Shown here piece after piece: positions 11,258-20,240 of a DNA stretch of 64,000 nucleotides. The DNA lies in assembly GCA_963975575.1 (NCBI GenBank), contig CAXBHL010000004.1:1-64000 (forward strand), given 5' to 3'. The number at the start of each line of letters is the position of its first letter. The first letter of the stretch is position 1. The position numbers were made by a program, and so were the translations under genes. The notes below the pieces were generated by a model that was not told the DNA's origin, searched no databases, and saw nothing but the letters and a program-made list of their open reading frames with translations. This DNA comes from UBA6054 sp963975575 (GTDB lineage: Bacteria; Planctomycetota; Phycisphaerae; Phycisphaerales; UBA1924).

Positions 11258-11632
11258 TTCGCACTCGATCTCGACCACGTACTCGGGCGCGATCAGCGCC
11301 GACACTTCGACCTGCGTGAGGCAGGGCGTGTGGTTGCCGAAGAAGGCCTTGTGGGCCAGGCCGACGCGTTCGGCGTCGGCGATGTTGGTCACGTACACAC
11401 GGGACCGCATGATCGCGGTGCGGCCGAGGCCGATCCGGCCCAGGGCGGACTCGATGATGGCGAAGCACTGGGCGGTCTGAGCGCCGGCATCGCCCGGGGC
11501 GTGGGGCGTGCCGTCGGGGTTGACCGCGATGGTGCCGCCGACGAGCACGAGATCGCCCGCGCGGGCGAGGCGGGCGTAGCCGAAGCGTTGTTCCCACTGG
11601 TTGCCGGTGGAGACGAACTCGATGGGTGTCAT
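11243..11632 (-). CDS. RidA (YjgF/YER057c/UK114) family protein
   Basis: A 129-aa RidA-fold protein. Typical elements are DLVLVGGTIAVNPDG, the helix AQTAQCFAIIESAL, IMRSRVYVTNI and the C-terminal PCLTQVEVSALIAPEYVVEIECEA. The conserved Arg of imine-hydrolysing RidA enzymes is probably the R in SRVYVTN; classical RidA would show a T-R-x-x-V pattern near the end. This member has TQVEV instead and may be a paralogue of another Rid subfamily without proven deaminase activity. The ATG at 11632 has TGAGG upstream. It lies 10 bases downstream of dinB on the same strand, so the two are probably co-transcribed. Confidence 0.85.
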   Translation of the reverse strand: MTPIEFVSTGNQWEQRFGYARLARAGDLVLVGGTIAVNPDGTPHAPGDAGAQTAQCFAIIESALGRIGLGRTAIMRSRVYVTNIADAERVGLAHKAFFGNHTPCLTQVEVSALIAPEYVVEIECEAHAG

Positions 11633-11642
11633 GCGTCGTGCC

Positions 11643-12854
11643 TCAGGTGGGGGGTGTGTCGGAGCCGGGGCCGTGGGCGCCGTGGCGCTTCTGCTGGTGG
11701 AGGGCGCTACCCCGCTGGACGGCGCGTTTGCCGAACTTCTCGGCGATGAGGTCGGCGGCGCGGTCCACCGCCCGCTTCTTCTCGGCGTCGCCGGCATCGA
11801 ACAGGCCGGCCTGGCCGGCGGACTCGGTCAGGCTCGAGACGCCGACGCCGATGAGGCGCACGGGGCGGAAGGCGCGGGCCCACTGGTCGAAGAGTGATCG
11901 GGCGGCGTTGGTGATCGAGTCGGTGCGGTCGGTGGCGGCCTCGAGCGTGGCCGACCGGGTGACGGTCTCGAAGTCCCCGAAGCGGATCTTGACGGTCACG
12001 GTGCGGGCGAACCGGGCGTGCTTGCGCAGGCGACGGGCGACCTGCTCGGCCTCGTCGGCCAGCACCGCGCGGACGGCGTCGGCGTCTTCGAGGTCCTGGG
12101 CGAATGTGTGCTCGTGGGAGATGGACTTGGCGGCGCGGTCGGTGTGGACGGGGCGGTCGTCGAGGCCGCGGGCGAGGTTCCAGAGGTGATCGCCGAAGTC
12201 GTCGAAGCGCGAACGCAGGACCTCGGCGGGTAGGTTGTACAGATCACGGATGGTGCGCACACCCAGGCGGTGCAGTGACTTCTCTGCGGCCGGGCCGACG
12301 CCCCAGAGGCGGGACACGGGCAGCGGGTCGAGGATCGGCCGGATCGTGTCTTCGGTGATGACGGCCAGGCCGTCGGGCTTGTTGAGATCGGACGCGAGCT
12401 TGGCGAGGAACTTGTTGGGGGCCACGCCGACGGAGCAGGTGAGCATGAGTTCGGACCTGACGCGTTGGCGGATGGCTTCGGCTATCGCGACCCCGCCGCC
12501 GAAGAGGCCGGACGAGCCGGTGACGTCCACGAAGGCCTCGTCGATGGACACGGGCTGCACGAGGGGCGAGTAGGACTCGAGGATGGCCATGACGCGGGCC
12601 GAGTCCTCCTTGTACTGGGCGAACGAGCCTTTGACGAACACGGCGTGCGGGCAGAGGCGCTTGGCGACCGCCGAGGGCATCGCGCTGCGGCAGCCGAAGA
12701 CGCGGGCCTCGTAGGACGCCGCGGCCACCACGCCGCGGGGGCCGGTGCCGCCGACGAGCACGGGTTTGCCCCGGAGCTCGGGGTGGTCGCGCTGCTCGAC
12801 GGACGCGAAGAAGGCGTCCATGTCGACGTGGAGGATGGTGCGGGGCGGTGTCAC
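11643..12854 (-). CDS. dinB: DNA polymerase IV (Y-family translesion polymerase)
   Basis: A 403-aa Y-family DNA polymerase that bypasses DNA lesions. The catalytic motifs are complete: HVDMDAFFASVEQ near residues 9-21 (first Asp and steric-gate Phe region), then SIDEAFVDVTG near residue 103 (catalytic Asp-Glu). TCSVGVAPNKFLAKLASD follows, and the thumb HhH region LWGVGPAAEKSLHRLG. The little-finger domain spans about 235-350. The start is GTG at 12854: an in-frame TGA lies four codons upstream, and the next ATG would fall inside the active-site motif. A LexA-like box lies 48 bases upstream. It heads a unit with ridA. Confidence 0.95.
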   Translation of the reverse strand: MTPPRTILHVDMDAFFASVEQRDHPELRGKPVLVGGTGPRGVVAAASYEARVFGCRSAMPSAVAKRLCPHAVFVKGSFAQYKEDSARVMAILESYSPLVQPVSIDEAFVDVTGSSGLFGGGVAIAEAIRQRVRSELMLTCSVGVAPNKFLAKLASDLNKPDGLAVITEDTIRPILDPLPVSRLWGVGPAAEKSLHRLGVRTIRDLYNLPAEVLRSRFDDFGDHLWNLARGLDDRPVHTDRAAKSISHEHTFAQDLEDADAVRAVLADEAEQVARRLRKHARFARTVTVKIRFGDFETVTRSATLEAATDRTDSITNAARSLFDQWARAFRPVRLIGVGVSSLTESAGQAGLFDAGDAEKKRAVDRAADLIAEKFGKRAVQRGSALHQQKRHGAHGPGSDTPPT

Positions 12855-12901
12855 GCGGGCGATTCAAGCCGCATCCGACCGAGGGGGGGATGGATGGGGA
12901 A

Positions 12902-12915
12902 AAAACCTTTGTTCG
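12902..12915 (-). promoter_or_regulatory. Candidate SOS (LexA/DinR-type) box upstream of dinB
   Basis: Read on the minus strand the site is CGAACAAAGGTTTT. It matches 12 of 14 positions of the CGAACRNRYGTTYC box known for Gram-positive-type LexA: one half-site is perfect and the other is GTTT. It lies about 48 bases before the dinB start. No lexA gene is in the window, and the LexA specificity of this organism is unknown. Confidence 0.4.
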
Positions 12916-12930
12916 TTGGGGAAAGGCCGG

Positions 12931-12958
12931 TTGGGGTTCCCGGTGAGTGCGGTATGCT
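12931..12958 (+). promoter_or_regulatory. Possible sigma-70-type promoter for the 12985 gene
   Basis: TTGGGG (12931-12936) and TATGCT (12953-12958) are separated by 16 bases, placing a start site near 12965, about 20 bases before the ATG. The match is moderate, as expected for a GC-rich genome. Confidence 0.35.
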
Positions 12959-12984
12959 GTGATACAACCCAACCACAGGAGACC

Positions 12985-13851
12985 ATGATGAAGGCAACCG
13001 CGCTGCTGCTCGCGACGTTGACGACCCCGGCGCTGGCCGCGCCGGAGGTTGTGCTCTTCGATCCGTCCGCGCCATTCGATCCTGCGACGGGCATCATCGA
13101 TCTGGTGGACGTTGATCCAACCGCGCCGGATATCCGCCTGTCGTACTTCGCCACGGACCCGGGCGGAGGCTCAAACGCGGAAGTGTGGCACCCGGAGATC
13201 ATCGGCGCGGGCTGGAGCCCCTTCGGCGGGAATGGCCTGGAGGTCGAGTCGTCCATCATGAGTGAGGAATACCTGGCCGCCGGCACGGTCGTTCCGACCG
13301 CGACGCCCGGGCCGTGGGGAGTGGCGCACGAAGACGTGTATTATGGCGCCGGCCCGGACGACTACCCGCTCACACACATCGGGTACGAGGTGTTCCCGTT
13401 CCAGGATTCGTGCCTGTCGTGCAGCTACCTCGAGGATTTCCTCACGCTGGATGAGGGGGTGTACTACGTCGTGATGCGGTGGGAGGACAACGCCCAGACC
13501 TACTACGGCTGGGTCGCGTTCAATGTGGAGTATCTCGCATACCCACCAAGCTGCATCTTTGATGATGGATTCTCTTGCAATGGGTATGATCTGAAAGGCC
13601 TGCGCCAGCTTGGGCTGCGCTACGTGGCCGCGGGCTGGGAGACCGAGCCCGGCACGCCGATCACCACCGGGGGCGGGCTGTGCCGGGCGGACATGAACTT
13701 CGACGCGCGTTTCGATTTCTTCGACGTGGCCGCGTACCTCTCGGCCTACGTCGCGCAGGACCCGAGCGCCGATTACACCGACGACGGCAGCTTTGATTTC
13801 TTCGACGTCTCGGCGTTCATCGACGAGTACAACGCGGGCTGCGCGTTCTGA
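12985..13851 (+). CDS. Secreted GC-dockerin protein, unknown function
   Basis: A 288-aa exported protein with a clear signal peptide (MMKATALLLATLTTPALAA). The 200-residue body is rich in aromatic and acidic residues and has a Cys pair CLSC near residue 144; it matches no family I know. The C-terminal domain starts at a Cys (LCRADMNFDARFDFFD) and ends YNAGCAF. Both loops are canonical 12-residue EF-hand-like loops (second DYTDDGSFDFFD), unlike every other copy in this window, whose second loop is the 13-residue form. AGGAG lies just upstream of the ATG at 12985. It stands alone, 19 kb from the main dockerin island, and has its own promoter-like and terminator sequences. Confidence 0.8.
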   Translation: MMKATALLLATLTTPALAAPEVVLFDPSAPFDPATGIIDLVDVDPTAPDIRLSYFATDPGGGSNAEVWHPEIIGAGWSPFGGNGLEVESSIMSEEYLAAGTVVPTATPGPWGVAHEDVYYGAGPDDYPLTHIGYEVFPFQDSCLSCSYLEDFLTLDEGVYYVVMRWEDNAQTYYGWVAFNVEYLAYPPSCIFDDGFSCNGYDLKGLRQLGLRYVAAGWETEPGTPITTGGGLCRADMNFDARFDFFDVAAYLSAYVAQDPSADYTDDGSFDFFDVSAFIDEYNAGCAF

Positions 13852-13875
13852 GTCAACGCGGGATCACGATCACAG

Positions 13876-13899
13876 ACGCCCGCCTATCGCGGGTGTTTT
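13876..13899 (+). terminator. Rho-independent terminator after the 12985 gene
   Basis: ACGCCCGC pairs with GCGGGTGT (one G-T wobble) around CTATC, and the strand continues TTTTCC. It begins 25 bases after the stop codon. Confidence 0.65.
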
Positions 13900-13915
13900 C
13901 CTGCGCTCGGGGCGA

Positions 13916-14743
13916 TCACGGCAGATCGGGCGGATTCGCGGCGGCGGCCGCTTCGGCCGCGCGGATGATTTCGGCGACGGTGGGCCAGTCAGCTTGCATC
14001 TCCGCCTGCCGTTGACGCAAGTGATCGAGCACGCGCGGGTGCTGGGCGGCGTTGGAGGTCAGGGACCACGCGGCGGCGCGGGCGACCTCGAGGCGGGCGG
14101 GGTCGTTCAGGCCGGCTTCTTCGACGGACATGTCGGGGGTTGGGATGATCGCCAGCACCAGGTCGACCCACTTCGTGTCGCCGTCGGCGAGGAACGCAGC
14201 CCACCAGAAGTCCAGCACGCCGGGGTTGTCGGGCGGGAGGTCTTCCATGGAGACGGGAGGCTGGCCGATGAGTTCGAGGGTGCCGGGGGCGTCCTCCTCG
14301 GTCATGGATGCGGCGAGGCGGCGCAGGCGGGCGCCGCTGCGGGCCGGTTCGGCGTCCCACACGGCGTAGGCGAACACCAGCTGCGACGCGGGCGACAGCC
14401 CTTCGGCGGCGGCGATCCAGTCGTCGAGCAGTTCGGGGTGCATCGCGCCCAGGCGGGCGAGGAACGCGCCGACCACGCCGAGGGCGTTGGCGTCCGGATC
14501 GGCCGTGTGGCCGCCGCCGCGGACGAAGGACTCGACCATGGACGGGGCCTTCTCCGGCGTGTTGAGCAAATACTGGTAGGTCATCCACCGCTGGGCGGCT
14601 TCCAGCGGCACGATCTCGACCGGTGCCGCGGGCGCCCGCTCCGCCGCCGGCGTTTCGGGCGCGGGCGCCGTTTGCGGCGACTCTGGCCCGCAGGCGGCGA
14701 GCAGCAACGGCACGGTGAGCAGCACGGCGCGGGAAGTGGTCAT
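13916..14743 (-). CDS. Lipoprotein of unknown function, helical
   Basis: A 275-aa lipoprotein. The signal peptide ends with the lipobox LAAC (Cys at residue 18), then a Pro/Ala/Glu-rich linker (about 20-45) and an all-helical region with repeated Ala/Leu/Trp helices that recall TPR or HEAT-like packing, though no repeat can be aligned with certainty. It was not recognised. The ATG at 14743 has no good Shine-Dalgarno. It follows the aldo/keto reductase gene on the same strand with a 43-base gap and could share its transcript. Confidence 0.7.
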   Translation of the reverse strand: MTTSRAVLLTVPLLLAACGPESPQTAPAPETPAAERAPAAPVEIVPLEAAQRWMTYQYLLNTPEKAPSMVESFVRGGGHTADPDANALGVVGAFLARLGAMHPELLDDWIAAAEGLSPASQLVFAYAVWDAEPARSGARLRRLAASMTEEDAPGTLELIGQPPVSMEDLPPDNPGVLDFWWAAFLADGDTKWVDLVLAIIPTPDMSVEEAGLNDPARLEVARAAAWSLTSNAAQHPRVLDHLRQRQAEMQADWPTVAEIIRAAEAAAAANPPDLP

Positions 14744-14786
14744 GGGTGATTGTTGGCCGGCCGCCGTGGCGCCAGTTTGCGGCCGT

Positions 14787-15791
14787 TTAGCCCCGCAGCT
14801 GCAGGTTTCTGAACAGGTCGCGGCAGAAGGCCAGGTCCTGGGCGGTGAACGCGGGGTCCTGTGCGGCCTTGACGTTGCAACGGGCCTGGTGCTCGTTGCG
14901 GAAGCCGGGGATGGCCGAGGCGACGTGGTCGTGGCCGAGCACGAACCGCAGGGCGGCCGAGGCGAGGTCCTCGACCGAGTCTCCGAAGCGGGCCTTGAGG
15001 TCCTGGCATTTGGGCTTGATTATGCGCAGGCTCTCGGGCTGGAAGTCTTTGGAGCCCTTACGGACATCACCCTCGCCGATGGGCAGGGGCTTTTCGGGGT
15101 CGAACTTGTCCAGCAGCAACCCCTGCGCCAGCGGCGAGAAGGCCACGAACGAGATGCCGTGGCGTTCCATCAGCCGCTGCACCACCGAGTCCGGGCGGAT
15201 GAAGTTGTCGAAGAGCATGCTGGCCCAACTCTGGAAGACCTGGGGCTTCAGGACCTCGACCGAGCGCTCGAAGCCCGCGTCGGAGTACGCGCTCTGGCCG
15301 ATGACCTTGATCTTGCCCTCGGCCTTGAGGGCGTGCATGGTCTCGGCGGCGTCGGGCAGGTTGCCGGGCTGGCCGTCTTCGGCCCAGCCGTCGTTGTGCA
15401 GGTAGTAGACGTCGATGGCGTCCACGCCGAGGTTGCGCAGGGAGGTCTCGCACTGGTGGCGGATGTTGGCCGGCTCGTAGGCGTGGGCGCCCGTGCCGCG
15501 GTGCCAGCCGACCTTGGTGGCGATGGTCAGGCCGGACGCCTTGACACCGAGTTTCCTCAGGCTGTCGCGGAGCATGCGCTCGGCGCGGCCGTTGCCGTAG
15601 ACGTCGGCGTTGTCGAAGTGGGTCACCCCGGCGTCGAGCCCGGCCTTGATGCCGGCGAGGACCTCGTCTTCGTTGACTTCGGTCCATCCGACGGGGTTGC
15701 CCTCGGACCAGTTGGGGCCGCCCATGGTCCAGCAGCCGAAGCCGATTTCGGACACAGAGAGGCCGGAGTTGCCGAGGGGGCGTTGCTGCAT
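14787..15791 (-). CDS. Aldo/keto reductase
   Basis: A 334-aa NADPH-dependent aldo/keto reductase with a TIM-barrel fold. The catalytic tetrad is visible: Asp and Tyr in DNADVYG (near residues 60-66), Lys in IATKVGW and His in YYLHNDG. The C-terminal NADPH-binding end is ALRFVLGHDHVASAIPGFRNEHQ. The overall pattern is nearest to the general stress/auxin-induced AKR subgroup. It is cytoplasmic; the substrate is unknown. AAGGACC precedes the ATG at 15791. It lies 43 bases downstream of the FHA-GAF kinase on the same strand. Confidence 0.92.
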   Translation of the reverse strand: MQQRPLGNSGLSVSEIGFGCWTMGGPNWSEGNPVGWTEVNEDEVLAGIKAGLDAGVTHFDNADVYGNGRAERMLRDSLRKLGVKASGLTIATKVGWHRGTGAHAYEPANIRHQCETSLRNLGVDAIDVYYLHNDGWAEDGQPGNLPDAAETMHALKAEGKIKVIGQSAYSDAGFERSVEVLKPQVFQSWASMLFDNFIRPDSVVQRLMERHGISFVAFSPLAQGLLLDKFDPEKPLPIGEGDVRKGSKDFQPESLRIIKPKCQDLKARFGDSVEDLASAALRFVLGHDHVASAIPGFRNEHQARCNVKAAQDPAFTAQDLAFCRDLFRNLQLRG

Positions 15792-15834
15792 GGGTTGGTC
15801 CTTCCGGTTCGGCTGGAAAAGAGAACGGTAGGGT

Positions 15835-17535
15835 TCACCCGCCCGGGAACATCGACTTCATGGCCGGCTTGTCGTTGGCCGTCGCCGACGGGTCGATCTG
15901 GGCGTCCAGGTCGGCCGGCAGCAGCACGCGGAAGACCGAGCCCTGGCTGGGCTTGGACTCGACGCGGATGCGTCCGCGGTGCTCGTAGATGATCCTTTTG
16001 GTCACCGCCAGGCCCAGGCCGGTGCCGCGGATGCCCTTGGTGGTGTTGAACGGCTCGAAGATCCACGCGAGTTTTTCCTGCGGGATGCCCGGGCCGTTGT
16101 CGATCACGCGGATCTCCACGTGCGGGGGGCTCATGGCGCTGGGGCGCTTGGGGTCCATCAGCGGCTTGGCCTCGTGGAAGGTCACGCGGATGGTCACGGC
16201 CCCCGTGTCCTTCTCGACCGCCTCGACGGCGTTCATCAGCAGGTTCATCAGCGCCTGGTGGATCAGGCTTGGATCGACCGCGATGGGGGGCATCTCCGGG
16301 TCGGCGTCCACGATCACCGCGACGTTCTTCTCCTGGCAGGAGACCTCGCACAACTGCGCACACTCCTCGGCGATGGTGTTGATGCGGGTCAGTTCCAGGT
16401 TGAGCTGGAGCTTGCGCCCGAAGGCGAGCATGTTCATCGTCAGCCCGACGATGCGGTCGAGGTTGCGGCGGAGGATGCCCCAGCCGTTCTTGGCGATGGC
16501 CAGATCGCCCTTGTTCAGGCCGATCTCGACCACATCGGCCCCGCCGCGCAGGCCCTGGAGGATGTTCTTGATCGAGTGCGAGAGGCTGGCGACGGTCTCG
16601 CCGATGGCGGCCAGGCGCTCGGAGTTCATTCGCATCAGGTGCTCGTCGGCGTTGGCCAGGGCCAGGCCGGTGTGCTGGCCGACGGCGTTGAGCAGGGCGA
16701 GCTGTTCCTCGTCGAAGGCGTGGTTGACCGAGGACGAGTCGATGTAGATCGCGCCGAACTTCTGTTCGCCGAACATGATGGGCGAGCAGATGGCGCTGCG
16801 AATCTCGTAGCGCTGGACCGAGTCGCCCATGGCGAAGCGGGGGTCGGTCATGGCGTTGGAGCTGAGCACGCCCTCGCCGTTCATGGCCGCGCCCAGGATG
16901 GTGCGCGAGACGTGGATGCGGGCGTCCTCCTCGCTCTTGGGCGGCGTGCGGTATTTGACCACCCCCACCACCATGTCGGCGTCGGGCGTCTCGCCGGGGA
17001 TCATGATCACGCCGCGTTCGGGGCGGAACTCGTTGAAGACCAGCTCCATCACAGCCTCGAGCAGCTCGCGCTTGTTGGTCAGGCGGGCGGTCAGGGCGGT
17101 GAGCTGGTAGATGACGCGCAGGTGCTCGGCGGCGGTCTCGGCGGTGTAGCCGGTGTCGCCCCCCTCGCCGGCGATCATCCGCGCCTCGAACTCGGTCTGC
17201 TGCTCACCGTCCTCGGTGATCGTCACCGCGGGCGCGTCGCCGATGGCGTCGGGCCCGAAGAGCAGGACGGTGGCGCCGATGCGGATCTGATCGCCGGGCT
17301 CGAGGCGGATGCGCTCGCGGATCTGCACGCCGTTGACCCAGGTGCCGTTCTGGCTCTGCAGATCGCGCACGTGCCAGATCTCGCCGTCGGGCGTCAGCTC
17401 GGCATGGCGGCGTGAGACGGTGTTGTCGGTCATGGGCAGGGCCTCGGACGAGCGCCCGAGCAGTTGCGGCACGTCCTTGGGCAGCGGGAACCGCCGACCC
17501 GCGTCCGGGCCCTGGATGACCTGAAGCGTGAGCAT
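15835..17535 (-). CDS. Cytoplasmic FHA-GAF sensor histidine kinase
   Basis: A 566-aa soluble sensor kinase. An N-terminal FHA domain (about 1-95; LLGRSS, VSRRHAEL and SQNGTWVNG are its phosphothreonine-binding signatures) is followed by a GAF domain (about 150-300). The histidine kinase core is of the NtrB/AtoS type, with the H-box in ASLSHSIKNILQGLRGG. The HATPase has N box LLMNAVEAVE, G1 IDNGPGIP and G2 GTGLGLAVTKRI. FHA on a histidine kinase implies crosstalk with Ser/Thr phosphorylation, which is common in planctomycetes. No cognate response regulator lies next to it. The ATG at 17535 is divergent from holA across 68 bases. Confidence 0.9.
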   Translation of the reverse strand: MLTLQVIQGPDAGRRFPLPKDVPQLLGRSSEALPMTDNTVSRRHAELTPDGEIWHVRDLQSQNGTWVNGVQIRERIRLEPGDQIRIGATVLLFGPDAIGDAPAVTITEDGEQQTEFEARMIAGEGGDTGYTAETAAEHLRVIYQLTALTARLTNKRELLEAVMELVFNEFRPERGVIMIPGETPDADMVVGVVKYRTPPKSEEDARIHVSRTILGAAMNGEGVLSSNAMTDPRFAMGDSVQRYEIRSAICSPIMFGEQKFGAIYIDSSSVNHAFDEEQLALLNAVGQHTGLALANADEHLMRMNSERLAAIGETVASLSHSIKNILQGLRGGADVVEIGLNKGDLAIAKNGWGILRRNLDRIVGLTMNMLAFGRKLQLNLELTRINTIAEECAQLCEVSCQEKNVAVIVDADPEMPPIAVDPSLIHQALMNLLMNAVEAVEKDTGAVTIRVTFHEAKPLMDPKRPSAMSPPHVEIRVIDNGPGIPQEKLAWIFEPFNTTKGIRGTGLGLAVTKRIIYEHRGRIRVESKPSQGSVFRVLLPADLDAQIDPSATANDKPAMKSMFPGG

Positions 17536-17603
17536 CGCGGGACGATACGGGGCCGGCGGCCACCCGGATCGTCCGGCACCCCCCGGTCCCGTACGATCGG
17601 TCG

Positions 17604-18602
17604 ATGGCCAAGAAGCCCAAGCCAGCCTGGCGGATGCCCACGCCCGAGGACCGGGTCGTGGTGCTCAAGGGCAAGGAGCTGTTCCTGCGGACGGAGTTCA
17701 CCGACTTCATCCGCGGCCTGCTCCGCAAGGCCCACGGCGACTGCGAGTTCGTCAAGTTCGAGGGGGCCAACGCCAACCCCGCCGAGGTGCTCGACGAGTG
17801 CCGCTCGTTCGGCCTGATGGCCACGCACAAGCTCGTCGTGGTCGACGACGCGGACCAGTTCCTCGCGGGCGAGACCCGCGCGATGGTCGAACGCTACTGC
17901 GAGGCCCCGTCCGAGCAGGCCACGCTGGTGCTGCGGTCGGCGATCTGGCGGGCGGGCAAGCTCGACCAGCTGATTGAAAAGAACGGCACGATCATCCCGT
18001 GCGACGAGATCGACCCGTCCATGGCACCCGGCTGGGCCGTCAAGCGGGCGGCCAAGGCCCACAAGGCCACGCTGGAGCCGGACGCGGCGCGGATGCTCAT
18101 CGAACGGACCGGGACCGACATGGGCCGGCTCGACGGCGAGCTGGGCAAGCTGGCGGCCGCCGCCGGGCCGGGCGGGACCATCACCCGCGCCCTGATCGGC
18201 GAACTGGTGGGGCTGACGCGGGAAGAGGACGCGTGGGTGATCCAGTCGCTGCTGCTGACCGCCGACCCGCAGACGGTGATCCGCGAGCTGCGGGTGATCA
18301 TGGGCAACGGCTCGAAGGACGTGGGCGTGCCGGTCAGTTACGCGTGCTGCGACCTGGCCCGCAAACTGGTCGGGGCGGCCGAGGGGCTCGAGCAGCGCCA
18401 GCCACCGATGAAGATCACTAAGGATCTGGGCCTGTGGGGGGGCAGCGGCGGGCCGATCCTGGATTCGGCCCGCCGGATGGGGGTGGGGCGCGCCCGGGCG
18501 CTGTTCGACGCCGCCATCGCGGTGGACGCGGGCATCAAGTCCGGTCTGGACACCGAGATCGCGCTGGAAACGCTGGCCCTGCGGTTCGCGTTGCAGACAT
18601 GA
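17604..18602 (+). CDS. holA: DNA polymerase III, delta subunit
   Basis: A 332-aa protein with the layout of the clamp-loader delta subunit, which opens the sliding clamp within the replicative DNA polymerase III. Recognisable parts are the N-terminal RVVVLKGKELFLR region, VVVDDADQFL (remnant Walker B-like strand), LIEKNGTIIPCDEI, the helical segment AARMLIERTGTDMGRLDGELGKLAA and the C-terminal collar domain ending DTEIALETLALRFA. No functional P-loop is present, as is normal for delta. The ATG at 17604 lacks a strong Shine-Dalgarno. It is divergently arranged with the FHA kinase gene and followed by a lipoprotein gene. Confidence 0.85.
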   Translation: MAKKPKPAWRMPTPEDRVVVLKGKELFLRTEFTDFIRGLLRKAHGDCEFVKFEGANANPAEVLDECRSFGLMATHKLVVVDDADQFLAGETRAMVERYCEAPSEQATLVLRSAIWRAGKLDQLIEKNGTIIPCDEIDPSMAPGWAVKRAAKAHKATLEPDAARMLIERTGTDMGRLDGELGKLAAAAGPGGTITRALIGELVGLTREEDAWVIQSLLLTADPQTVIRELRVIMGNGSKDVGVPVSYACCDLARKLVGAAEGLEQRQPPMKITKDLGLWGGSGGPILDSARRMGVGRARALFDAAIAVDAGIKSGLDTEIALETLALRFALQT

Positions 18603-18701
18603 CGCGTGATCCGGACGCCCCGGCGCGGTAGGCTTGCGGGCGCAGGCCTTGAAGGGCCTCCGGTTACGGAATGACCGGCCGCACGAGCAGGAGGCTCCGC
18701 C

Positions 18702-20039
18702 ATGGCGACGCCCGACCCGACCACGCGTCCGACGCCCGAACTCGCGTGCCCGCGCCCGGCGCTGGTTCTGGCCCTGGCCGGGATGCTCGCGGGCACCCTG
18801 GCGGCGGGCGGCTGCGCCAAGGGCCGGACGCGCGACGCAGCCAAAGACGACGCGCCCACCAACGCCGGGCTGGCCAATCTCACCCGCGACGACGCGGCGC
18901 TGACGATCGATCCGCCCCCGGCCGACGATTTCGAGCCCACCCGCCAGTGGGCCCTCCAGGCCGCCTCGCAGCTCGAAGAGATCATGGACCGCATCCCCGG
19001 CTCGCCCGCGTACGACGCGGTCCATGCGGCGGGCGCGGACCAGGCGGCGACCGGCGCCGGGCGTTCGGGCCGGTCCGGCGAGGCGGCCCCCTCCGGGGTG
19101 GTCGCCGGGGCCGAGGAACCGACGCAGATCGCCGAGCCTGCCGAGTCCGCCGAGCCGACCCGGTTCTCGCTGGCGGCGTTCGCCGGCGAGGACGATGCCG
19201 ATACCGCGATCGACGCGGCCGACGGGCAGACCCCGCCCGAGCTGGCCGCCGGACAGCCCGAGCCCGAACCCGCGGCCGAGCCCGCCCCCGCGGCGGTGGC
19301 CGGCAACCCCGAGGCCCGCAAGCAGCAGCTCGTCGACGAACTCGTGGGGGTGCTCGGCGAGCTGGCGCGATCCGGCGAGGGCCCCGGGTCGGCGGCGCTG
19401 GCGCTGGCGGGGCTGGAATCGCTCCGCCCGCAGGCGCTGGACGCGCTCAAGGGCGAGGGCCTGCTCTCCGACGCCGAGATCGCCTCGCTCGACGCGGCGC
19501 GGGCGCTGTTCGCGGCCATGTCGTCCGAGGACGGCATCGCCGGGCCGGGCGAGGTCTCCGGCGTGCTCGACCGCATCCGCCGGGACCTGGACGCCCGGGC
19601 GGGCCTGCGCATCGCCCGCGCCGAGCTGTGCACCCGCGTGACCGGGTTCGGACGCTACGAGACGTTCGGCGCCAACCGCTTCGTCGCCGGACGCCCGCAG
19701 CCGGTCATCGTCTATACCGAGGTCGACCGGTTCGCCCACCGCGAGACGACCGGCCCGGACGGGCAGCCCCGGTTCGGGATCGAGGTCTCGCAGCGCCTGG
19801 AGCTGTACCACACCGCGGACAACCTGAACACCTGGAACCGGGCCGCCGAGACCGACCGCACGGAATCGCGCAACCGCGTGCGGGACTACTACCTGATCAA
19901 TCAGGTCACGCTGCCGTCGAACCTGTCCATCGGCAAGTACCACCTGAAAGTGGTGATGCGGGACCTCGTGGGCGGTCATTTGGCCGAAACAATCATCCCG
20001 ATCGAGATCGTGGCGAGCACGACCGCCTCGGGGCTCTGA
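18702..20039 (+). CDS. Lipoprotein of unknown function with Pro/Glu/Ala-rich linker
   Basis: A 445-aa exported lipoprotein. After about 25 residues a hydrophobic stretch ends in the lipobox AAGGC (Cys near residue 38). Low-complexity acidic/Ala/Pro segments (PEPEPAAEPAPAA) fill much of residues 100-210. A helical middle is followed by a well-ordered C-terminal beta domain (about 310-440) containing FGRYETFGANRFVAGRP, VIVYTEVDRFAHRET and YHLKVVMRDLVGGH. I do not know the function of that domain. An AGGAGG Shine-Dalgarno supports the ATG at 18702. It runs parallel to clpC but is separated from it by a 327-base region with regulatory features. Confidence 0.75.
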   Translation: MATPDPTTRPTPELACPRPALVLALAGMLAGTLAAGGCAKGRTRDAAKDDAPTNAGLANLTRDDAALTIDPPPADDFEPTRQWALQAASQLEEIMDRIPGSPAYDAVHAAGADQAATGAGRSGRSGEAAPSGVVAGAEEPTQIAEPAESAEPTRFSLAAFAGEDDADTAIDAADGQTPPELAAGQPEPEPAAEPAPAAVAGNPEARKQQLVDELVGVLGELARSGEGPGSAALALAGLESLRPQALDALKGEGLLSDAEIASLDAARALFAAMSSEDGIAGPGEVSGVLDRIRRDLDARAGLRIARAELCTRVTGFGRYETFGANRFVAGRPQPVIVYTEVDRFAHRETTGPDGQPRFGIEVSQRLELYHTADNLNTWNRAAETDRTESRNRVRDYYLINQVTLPSNLSIGKYHLKVVMRDLVGGHLAETIIPIEIVASTTASGL

Positions 20040-20192
20040 CGGGCCCCGGACCCGGCCACATCGGCGGTCCGACCTGCCAATTCGGCGGTGGTTCGGGAAG
20101 ACACCCCCCGGCCCCGGCAGCGCAAGGCCAAGAGCGACAAAGCGTTACACGGATTCGCAGCCGATTACCCCTGTTTGGGTTCTTCTGGCAAC

Positions 20193-20208
20193 TGGCACGC
20201 CCCGTGCA
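20193..20208 (+). promoter_or_regulatory. Sigma-54-like -24/-12 element upstream of clpC
   Basis: TGGCACGCCCCGTGCA matches the sigma-54 consensus TGGCACGNNNNTTGCW with one mismatch (G for the first T of the -12 half) and exact GG-N10-GC spacing. A start near 20219 would give a ~148-base leader. The same bases form a small GCACG-CCC-CGTGC palindrome, so chance is possible. Sigma-54 itself is encoded at 29.3 kb. Confidence 0.35.
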
Positions 20209-20240
20209 GCCGATAGAACGGGATGAATCCTCGGTTCCGG

